Made by a program: the position numbers and the translations under genes. This document shows positions 57,760-64,000 of a DNA stretch of 64,000 nucleotides, one piece after another (position 1 is the stretch's first letter; each line of letters opens with the position of its first letter). The notes beneath the pieces were generated by a model. It was not told the DNA's origin and ran no database searches. It saw only the letters and a program-made list of their open reading frames with translations. Source of the stretch: Candidatus Nitrosocosmicus franklandus (GTDB taxonomy: Archaea > Thermoproteota > Nitrososphaeria > Nitrososphaerales > Nitrososphaeraceae); contig NZ_LR216287.1 of NCBI RefSeq assembly GCF_900696045.1, positions 744,001-808,000 on the forward strand, read 5' to 3'.

Positions 57760-57930
57760 TTGATAATAGTATTTGATTTACAGGAGTTAAATCTTGATAC
57801 CTCCAATAAAATTCAAGAAATAAATGTAAGACAAAGATTTGACGTATTAAAGTCCATTAGTAAACCAAAACCTAGATGGCATCAAGGAATCAAATGCAAA
57901 GGTAGAGTATTTGTACAATTTGCGTCATAA
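57760..57930 (+). CDS. Weak small ORF (56 aa)
   Basis: A TTG-started frame reading DLQELNLDTSNKIQEINVRQ..., SKPKPRWHQGIKCKG. The composition is protein-like but there is no promoter and no family. It could be a remnant of a decayed gene. Confidence 0.2.
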   Translation: MIIVFDLQELNLDTSNKIQEINVRQRFDVLKSISKPKPRWHQGIKCKGRVFVQFAS

Positions 57931-58048
57931 TAGAAGTAGCCAACCCTACTAATGCATATTCGTCTAGCCTAAAAACCTATAAGAATTCAAATATTATTAG
58001 ATTGAAATAAAAATCATTAAATTAATCACAACCTATTTGTTAATCATC

Positions 58049-58165
58049 ATGGTAAATGTTGTTTCCCCGCAGAATTCAATGTATGGAATAGAACCACCAA
58101 ACGGGGTGAAAATCCAAGGACCTACCAGATTTACAACAAATAGAATATCTGAAATTTTCAGCTAA
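58049..58165 (+). CDS. Possible mini-protein (38 aa)
   Basis: Begins MVNVVSPQNSMYGIEPPNGV and ends RFTTNRISEIFS. It ends exactly where the convergent minus-strand 90-aa gene ends. Pro/Gly/Asn-rich with no Cys. The tight convergent fit and clean start support it a little; function unknown. Confidence 0.35.
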   Translation: MVNVVSPQNSMYGIEPPNGVKIQGPTRFTTNRISEIFS

Positions 58166-58438
58166 TCAAAATTTCGCTCTTCTCGTTTCGATAAATTCTT
58201 TTGTTAAATTATTGAGATTTGAAATGTCACGGCCTAGTGTTTGGTCTACGAGTCTCTTAAAATCCTGATGGTCATTACCAGTAGACAAATTTTGCATCCG
58301 CACTCTCATAGAGTCAAATATTTGATTATTCAAAAGCTCTAGTTCAGTTAAATTTCTCTTTGGTATCTGGTTGAGATGATTATCATATATAAAATTATCT
58401 ACATTCCTATGTTGAAAAGGACGATTTGCAAAATCCAT
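58166..58438 (-). CDS. Hypothetical protein (90 aa)
   Basis: Soluble and helical (LTELELLNNQIFDSMRVRMQNL, DFKRLVDQTLG, NLTKEFIETRRAKF), Asn/Arg-rich. No domain recognised, no signal peptide. Convergent with the 38-codon frame, zero spacing. Confidence 0.45.
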   Translation of the reverse strand: MDFANRPFQHRNVDNFIYDNHLNQIPKRNLTELELLNNQIFDSMRVRMQNLSTGNDHQDFKRLVDQTLGRDISNLNNLTKEFIETRRAKF

Positions 58439-58669
58439 GAATAATTCTAAAAAGTTTCAAGCTAATAAAAGTATTTATTTCTAACTGAAGCGATGTCCCA
58501 GGTTATTTCACTTGAAAGTTACTCGGAACATAAAAGGTTTTTAAAAAGAACTAAATAAATCTATTATTCATCTTGTGAAGATAATATCGAGTATTTAAAG
58601 CAAGTAACGTGTAAATCTAATTGAGAACAAATTAAACCAATCAAAAAACTAGCAGAAAAAATATCGTCA

Positions 58670-60013
58670 TTATTGGCCATTAATAACACTATTATAATAG
58701 TTATGATCAACCTTTGTCAATTTCTTACTTAGGGCCAGATCAACCAATTCACTAAAGAAATTTTTACTTTGATTATAGGTCTCTGTACCAACTGCATGAA
58801 GCCAAAATCGGCGCCTCAATAATGGATGATTCGGGTCTTTCCTATTTATATATTCCATGATCGGTCCGAACTGGAGCACGTATTTCCCGTTCCAAAACCC
58901 TAGCCCCACATTGTGTACAATTTTTGGATATTTTATGAGAATCGAATCAATCTCAGATGAACTGATGAAAAACAGATTTACATTGTTTTCTGAATGCCAT
59001 TTAATGAATAGAAGTGAGCTATTTTGATTGCCTTTTATATCGGCATCAAGCTTTTCTTTCTCCATAATCAAAAATCTGTAATGGTTATTGATGAGCTTTG
59101 TATTATCTAATTTTCTTAAAGATTTTTCCTGGTGACTTAAGAGGTTTAATGGTGCACTATTCTGTAGATCCCAATACTCTCCAGGTGGTAAATAAGTAGC
59201 AGAGATATAATCATCACCATTCTCAAATAATACCTGGTAGATCAATCCAGTAGAAAGTAAACCGATTTCCAAACCCTTTGATGGATTGGTAAGATCCTTA
59301 AATTTCTCCAATATAGTAGCAAATCTGGCTTCGCAAAATTCTTGAATAGGTGTTATAAAAGTTTCATCAAATTTTTGATACTGAATTATCGGTTTTAAGT
59401 CTATGCTAAATTCAACATCAGAATTATTCCCGAATTCATCCATTTTATAAAAAGAATAAACATTTTCCAATTCATTATGATGTTTCAGCATGATTTTTCC
59501 TTTATCATGCAAAGATGATCCGTACATATTCCTGTCAAACAAATAATCGTTTTTTATTTTTTGATATGCAAAATCGGTTAATAATATTTGGTTAGGTCTA
59601 GCTATATCCATAATTCGTCTCGCAAGAACCAATTCGTGTCCCCAAGGCGCAAATTCCTTATGAACCCCATCTCGAAATGAAAGAAACGATCCGTATCCGA
59701 TTCCTATTCGAACATAAATCTTTTCATTTTCTAATGCAGATTCATTATGCTCTCGGATTTTCTTGTGAATAAAAATGGACAACTCCAGAGGTGATGTATA
59801 ATCCAAAAAAACTATGAGCATACCATCTCCTGTAAATGATTTGTAAATTTCAGTATTTCCAAGGGTTGAAAGATAAGAGGCAATTAGGTTTCGAATGATG
59901 CTTATTTTTTCTAATTGACTTGATATTGATAAATTGGGATTCGATGAACCAACAATATCTATAAAAAAATACCAGCCATCTTGTATATCCCTCTCAAGTC
60001 TTTTTTTATTCAT
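58670..60013 (-). CDS. Class III cyclase-homology protein with unknown C-terminal domain (447 aa)
   Basis: N-terminal cyclase fold: GWYFFIDIVGSSNPN (first metal Asp), KSFTGDGMLIVFLD (second), KIYVRIGIGYG. In the next element the usual VNxAxR is changed to ELVLARRIMD, so the catalytic Asn is lost; it may bind nucleotide without making cAMP. Residues about 215-447 have no recognised family: a segment with GLLSTGLIYQVLF, SLLFIKWHSENNVNLFFISSSE and FWNGKYVLQFGP looks like an alpha/beta sensory domain. Second such protein in this window. Divergent from the ABC exporter operon, with 150 bases between starts. Confidence 0.72.
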   Translation of the reverse strand: MNKKRLERDIQDGWYFFIDIVGSSNPNLSISSQLEKISIIRNLIASYLSTLGNTEIYKSFTGDGMLIVFLDYTSPLELSIFIHKKIREHNESALENEKIYVRIGIGYGSFLSFRDGVHKEFAPWGHELVLARRIMDIARPNQILLTDFAYQKIKNDYLFDRNMYGSSLHDKGKIMLKHHNELENVYSFYKMDEFGNNSDVEFSIDLKPIIQYQKFDETFITPIQEFCEARFATILEKFKDLTNPSKGLEIGLLSTGLIYQVLFENGDDYISATYLPPGEYWDLQNSAPLNLLSHQEKSLRKLDNTKLINNHYRFLIMEKEKLDADIKGNQNSSLLFIKWHSENNVNLFFISSSEIDSILIKYPKIVHNVGLGFWNGKYVLQFGPIMEYINRKDPNHPLLRRRFWLHAVGTETYNQSKNFFSELVDLALSKKLTKVDHNYYNSVINGQ

Positions 60014-60163
60014 GATTTAAATTTTTATAATATAAGTTTGCTACTCCAATTTATAATTGTTAGAGTAAGTGGACACCACGTAAAAAAGCAAGCGGTATGA
60101 AAATTTAAAAGAATTATCAACGTATTTATCACCTCGATTAAATAGTATGATGGATCTCGTTTT

Positions 60164-61204
60164 TTGGTACTTGATTCGATTACTCCAATCAAGAAGAATT
60201 TAGCCATACATTGCACAAATCTCTCGAAAGTGTATGGGACACAGACGGTACTTGATAATCTTGAGTTAGAAATTAGTTATGGAAGTATATTTGGGTTATT
60301 AGGTCCAAATGGCGCCGGAAAAACCACCCTAATCAAAATTCTTACCGGTTTATCAAAACCATCGAGTGGAAAAGCATTTGTTGCAGATTTCGATACAAAC
60401 GAACAACCCATAAAAGTTAAGGAAAATATCGGTTGGATATCATCGGAAGTAATTTTGGATGAATCGCTTACAATTATGGAAAATATCCATATTCAAGCAA
60501 GGTTACATAATATAGGTAAGGATTGGAAGAGTAGAGCTAGTAACCTTCTTAAGTATTTTGACTTAAATGATATTGAATCAAAAAGAGTCGAGAAACTTTC
60601 CACAGGTATGAAAAAAAAATTAGAAATCATAATGGCCCTCCTACACAAGCCTAAGATACTCTTTATGGATGAACCTACGATCGGACTGGACGTAAGTACA
60701 AGAAAACTTCTTTGGAATCTTATCAAGAAAATAAATTCAGTATATGGAGTAACAATATTTCTGACCACCCATTATATAGAAGAAGCTGATATACTATGTG
60801 ACGCTATTGCCATAATAAATAATGGCAAGATAATTGCAACAGGCTCGCCTCAAGTCCTAAAGACACAGACTCATGGAGATATTATAGAAATCACATTTCT
60901 TTCGTCATTTGATTATAACAATTTCAATTGCATTGATGGGATAATGCAAGTCGAAGAGATAGGATCGATCGATAAAAATAGGACTTTTGAAACTCACCTA
61001 ACCAATAGTTTGACACTAAGAATAAAAGTAAATAATGCTGAAACTGTATTACCTGAATTGATATCCAAAATTACAGAAAGCAAGCCAAACAATATAGCAA
61101 CCATTAAAATTGAAAAACCAAATCTCGAATCAATCTTTTTGGAGCTAACTGGTAAAAGGTTTGAAGAGGCAGATGCGAACCTCAACATAAAAAATCTATC
61201 TTAA
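60164..61204 (+). CDS. ABC-2-type exporter ATPase (DrrA/NodI-like)
   Basis: 346 aa, TTG start. Walker A GPNGAGKTT near residue 48, Q-loop, signature LSTGMKKKLEI, Walker B ILFMDEPTIGLD, and switch His in LTTHYIEEADIL. After the NBD the C-terminal 110 residues are the DrrA-type regulatory tail (IKVNNAETVLPELISKI, then LESIFLELTGKRF). Energises export through the permease encoded 4 bases downstream; substrate unknown (drug, lipid or polysaccharide). Confidence 0.95.
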   Translation: MVLDSITPIKKNLAIHCTNLSKVYGTQTVLDNLELEISYGSIFGLLGPNGAGKTTLIKILTGLSKPSSGKAFVADFDTNEQPIKVKENIGWISSEVILDESLTIMENIHIQARLHNIGKDWKSRASNLLKYFDLNDIESKRVEKLSTGMKKKLEIIMALLHKPKILFMDEPTIGLDVSTRKLLWNLIKKINSVYGVTIFLTTHYIEEADILCDAIAIINNGKIIATGSPQVLKTQTHGDIIEITFLSSFDYNNFNCIDGIMQVEEIGSIDKNRTFETHLTNSLTLRIKVNNAETVLPELISKITESKPNNIATIKIEKPNLESIFLELTGKRFEEADANLNIKNLS

Positions 61205-61208
61205 AGAA

Positions 61209-61991
61209 ATGATACTACCAATTAATCAATTCATTGGTTTGTATGTAAGAGAGATAATGAATACTTTTAGAAATCCAGCTGTTATTACTCTTAGCATTGC
61301 ACAGCCATTACTATGGATAGTTTTTTTTGGAAGTAGTTTTGCTTACGCTCCTGTTTCTTTTCTAAAAGATTTTTTCCAAACAGATAACTATGTTGCTTTT
61401 TTATTGTCAGGTCAATTGTCTGCATCGATGCTCTTCGTAGGAATGTTTAGTTCACTGAGTCTCATTCAAGATAAGAAATCAGGTTATGTTAGAAGGATAA
61501 TGGTTACTCCAACGCGAAACTATATCATATTTCTGTCAAAAGTATTTGGAGCAGCGACACGAGGGATGTTACAAGTACCCATAGTATTTATAGGCGTTAT
61601 GATTTTAGGAGTCCAAATACCCGATGTCATCGGATTAACCATGTTCTTGTTTTCATTATTGTTATTGAGTTTAGGACTTTCGTCAATATACCTTCTGTTG
61701 ACTATGTCAAGCTCTGACTGGCAAATCCCTACACTAATCTCAAATTTCATTAATTTACCTTTAATGTTTGCTAGTACTGCTTTATTCCCTAATGACAACT
61801 TCCCTACATGGATGCAAACCATTTCAAACTTAAACCCCGTATCCTATTCTTCTACATTCGGAAGAGAAATAATATTTGCAGGGAATATTTCTGATGTTAG
61901 TTGGATTTATTTTTACTATTTGTTAATTTTTGCAGGCGTGATGTTATTAGTCGGCGTAATGACGGCAAACAAGACTTTAAAAATGGATTAG
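61209..61991 (+). CDS. ABC-2-type exporter permease
   Basis: 260 aa with six membrane helices and the ABC-2 pattern: YVREIMNTFRNPAVITLSIAQPLLWIVFFG, LIQDKKSGYVRRIMVTPT, SMSSSDWQIPTLISNFINLPLMFASTALFP, TISNLNPVSYSSTFGREII. Matches DrrB/NodJ-like permeases that partner the DrrA-type ATPase just upstream (4-base gap, so one operon). Confidence 0.93.
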   Translation: MILPINQFIGLYVREIMNTFRNPAVITLSIAQPLLWIVFFGSSFAYAPVSFLKDFFQTDNYVAFLLSGQLSASMLFVGMFSSLSLIQDKKSGYVRRIMVTPTRNYIIFLSKVFGAATRGMLQVPIVFIGVMILGVQIPDVIGLTMFLFSLLLLSLGLSSIYLLLTMSSSDWQIPTLISNFINLPLMFASTALFPNDNFPTWMQTISNLNPVSYSSTFGREIIFAGNISDVSWIYFYYLLIFAGVMLLVGVMTANKTLKMD

Positions 61992-62779
61992 ACAATGATT
62001 ATGTTCTATGGAAATTTAATTATTTAACATCAATTCATCTATCCTTCTTGTATTTTATGAAATGTATATATCACAATGCATATCCTCAGGATCATATCCG
62101 AAACATACAATGCACAAAATAATTAAAATTTAATTAATGCATAATATAACGATACTGTTAATGGAAATACCATAACGGGATAATAAAAAATCTGAATTAG
62201 TAGATCCAAATGATATACTCTAAATGACTAAAATGGTTTTTATTCTATAAAGATAACAGAATAATGTATCATAATCTTACGAAAAACCTATTATCTGTGA
62301 CGTAGAACCATAAGAACACGAGTTAGAAAAATGCATACATACGTCTTCAAAGAATTATTTTTAATGAAATTTACATATCTGTAATCGATCTTGATATGTA
62401 TACAATGCAAATCTGTTGCTTAAAAATACATAGCATGAGTTAATATGAATTCACTTTATAATATGTTCATACATCCAAGAACAAAAACCCTACAGGATAT
62501 TCGCGTTCATTGGTTTATGAAACATAATAGTCTTAATACTACTAAACAATAATTCCCATTTTAAAACATAATTAGCATCAGAGGTGTTGATAAAGAAGGC
62601 AGTTCTTATCTAATATAGAGGATGCTAGTGACTACATTATTTTAACCTTTTTAGTATTTGTTTTCTCAAAAAAAAGGAAACCACGAACAGCCCTAAAGAA
62701 AAAATTCGATAGTTTAGAAGATATTTATTTTTCACCCCTGTTCCTAGCGAAAATATAATAACCTTGACTATCTAAATAG
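61992..62779. other. Intergenic, about 790 bases, may hold the lost 3' end of the Cache gene
   Basis: On the minus strand, just past the Cache gene's stop, another frame reads YLLNYRIFSLGLFVVSFFLR then KQILKRLK to a stop at 62637-62639. This looks like a membrane helix and tail that the Cache gene may once have included. Otherwise AT-rich, no feature. Confidence 0.3.
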
Positions 62780-63550
62780 TCATGTTTCCTTCATTACAAA
62801 CACTACCCAAGTATTATGAAAAGCATTAACTGGATAATACGATATAATTGTTTTAGTACTACCATTATCAGCTTTTAATGATTCAAAAGTTGTTCCAGTT
62901 TCTCCATTTGCAGCATTCCTAAAACTGATTAATTGATTAAAGGATTCAAATGTGTTAGACCTATAGGGATCAGAATCAGCTATTTTTTCTCCATTGCCGT
63001 CTACAAATACAACCCGCTTATTTTCATTTATTAGATCCAGGGATTGGAGTTGGCGGTTTATTTTACCAAAATCAATTCCGCCAGCCCAAACTCCAGCTAT
63101 AGTTATATTATCTTCAAGGGAATATACTGGAGTAGCTATTACGGCTTCTCTTAAACCGGATGAAGTTGTGGTAATAATAGCGTTTCCAAGATAAGTTTGA
63201 TTATTTTGAATAACTTTTTGAAAATAATCTCTAAATGCATAGTTATTTTCTTTTAGTGTTTCTTGTATAGAATAAGGCTCAAGCATGTACATATCACCAT
63301 TTGGCATCAAATAGAATACTTCAAATAAATTGTCAGCTGTACCATTCTTAGAAATAATCTCTTGAGCTACCTGTCGTTTTTCAATATCCTTGTTTGAGGG
63401 CAGTCCATGATGCGATTCAAGAGTTTGTTCAAACATGAGAACATAAGATATGTTTCTTACCTGAGGAAGCCCAGCCGTTAATTCCAATATTGAAGCTGAA
63501 TGATAAAATCGATTTAACAAATCAGTAGCGAAAATATTTGCTAGCAACAA
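62780..63550 (-). CDS. Cache-domain extracellular sensor fragment
   Basis: 256 aa. Contains a dCache-type ligand-binding domain (FYLMPNGDMYMLEPYS, YAFRDYFQKVIQNNQTYLG, VIATPVYS, IAGVWAGGIDFG, VFVDGNGEKIADSDP). Family proteins have a signal anchor at the front and a membrane helix plus kinase or MCP output after. The frame is open upstream to about 63715 (DQHPDNQNYSLQTNIP), and the anchor lies in another frame beyond that. It ends at MKET before any second membrane helix. So it is broken at least at the front and probably truncated at the back. Confidence 0.75.
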   Translation of the reverse strand: MLLANIFATDLLNRFYHSASILELTAGLPQVRNISYVLMFEQTLESHHGLPSNKDIEKRQVAQEIISKNGTADNLFEVFYLMPNGDMYMLEPYSIQETLKENNYAFRDYFQKVIQNNQTYLGNAIITTTSSGLREAVIATPVYSLEDNITIAGVWAGGIDFGKINRQLQSLDLINENKRVVFVDGNGEKIADSDPYRSNTFESFNQLISFRNAANGETGTTFESLKADNGSTKTIISYYPVNAFHNTWVVFVMKET

Positions 63551-63639
63551 AGTATCATTTGATACCTGATTATCATTTCTGATAGTACTAGAATTTAACC
63601 CAGCATAGTTATTAGAGACATTTTGAAATAAAGTCTTAC

Positions 63640-63840
63640 TCAGAACGGGTATATTAGTTTGTAAACTATAATTTTGATTGTCAGGATGTTGATCTGAGAC
63701 TGTGAGTGTAAAAAACTACTATTTGTGTAGGTTAAACCTACGACCATATTAGAGAATAAGCTAATAGAGACTATTATAGAAAAAGTAACTATTAATAACA
63801 GACAAGACCTGTAATTCAACAAGGTATTTTTGTTAATCAT
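63640..63840 (-). pseudogene. N-terminal anchor of the Cache sensor, out of frame
   Basis: MINKNTLLNYRSCLLLIVTF opens a signal anchor, then VVGLTYTNSS. At a run of six T (63710-63715 on the plus strand as A) the frame is lost. One extra T would continue as FFTLTVSDQHPDNQNYS and join the Cache domain. The last 16 residues of this open frame are therefore noise. Mutation or homopolymer error cannot be told apart. Confidence 0.6.
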
Positions 63841-64000
63841 CTAGATTTCGCTATATAATTTGCCAAGTAGACCCTATAAAATTGAAATGATTTTTGAAGA
63901 CAAAAATACCTTTTTAGCATAAGATATTTTCTTATTTGCATATTAATTTCTTTGACTAAAAGTATTAAATGCAGGCAAGATCCTGAAAAAAATGATATTT

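Larger units (their letters stand above)
57269..58048. other. Intergenic stretch of about 780 bases with a short tandem repeat and one weak ORF
   Basis: Holds the two-copy 20-bp repeat (57611-57650) and a 56-codon plus-strand frame at 57760-57930 (start TTG, ends KGRVFVQFAS). Otherwise no feature. Confidence 0.4.

Overview
The window looks like a chromosome segment of an ammonia-oxidising-type archaeon (class Nitrososphaeria, formerly Thaumarchaeota), most like the Nitrososphaera/Nitrosocosmicus group. The basis is the AT-rich composition, archaeal information-processing genes (archaeal TyrRS, archaeal TruD, a TFE-beta/RPC34-type winged helix with a Cys cluster, NurA, two-domain CDC48), a zinc-type archaeal ferredoxin, promoters that place a TATA box about 25 bases before the start codon, and many small secreted Asn/Gln/Ser-rich proteins. 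No amo, nir or carbon-fixation gene lies in the window, so ammonia oxidation itself is not shown.

Region 1 (1-10.5 kb): a mini zinc-ribbon protein, a membrane histidine kinase (MASE3-HisKA-HATPase) next to a cyclase-homology/receiver protein, secreted proteins, a membrane-anchored HNH protein, an MgtC-family membrane protein and an LpxD-like acyltransferase. Region 2 (10.5-25 kb): a phasin-like coiled-coil protein, three clustered members of a short secreted family that ends in Gln-Gln (a fourth, divergent one lies at 24.4-24.7 kb), two winged-helix regulators, tRNA-Val(GAC), and a frame-broken surface protein with a triplicated SRDH-type module and a discoidin domain. Much of this region is gene-poor.

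Region 3 (25-42 kb): envelope and accessory genes separated by long AT-rich gaps. They include an ABM-fold monooxygenase-like protein, a Cys/His-rich secreted repeat protein, a lactonase-type beta-propeller, the zinc ferredoxin, an acidic-tailed secreted protein, a GH38 alpha-mannosidase and a poly-Gln cupredoxin-like protein. A 16-bp perfect inverted repeat stands alone in one gap.

Region 4 (42-57 kb): a compact housekeeping block with nurA, an AMP-forming acyl-CoA synthetase, tyrS, an exopolyphosphatase-family gene, cdc48, truD, a CopD-like membrane protein, two LEA14-like lipid-face proteins and TFE-beta. A decayed methyltransferase sits inside it. Region 5 (57-64 kb): small ORFs, a second cyclase-homology protein, a two-gene ABC exporter operon and a frame-broken Cache sensor.

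Three apparent single-base frame breaks (near 18.9, 54.39 and 63.71 kb) lie in or beside short A runs and could be assembly errors. The methyltransferase at 46.4 kb has two in-frame stops plus frameshifts and looks truly dead.
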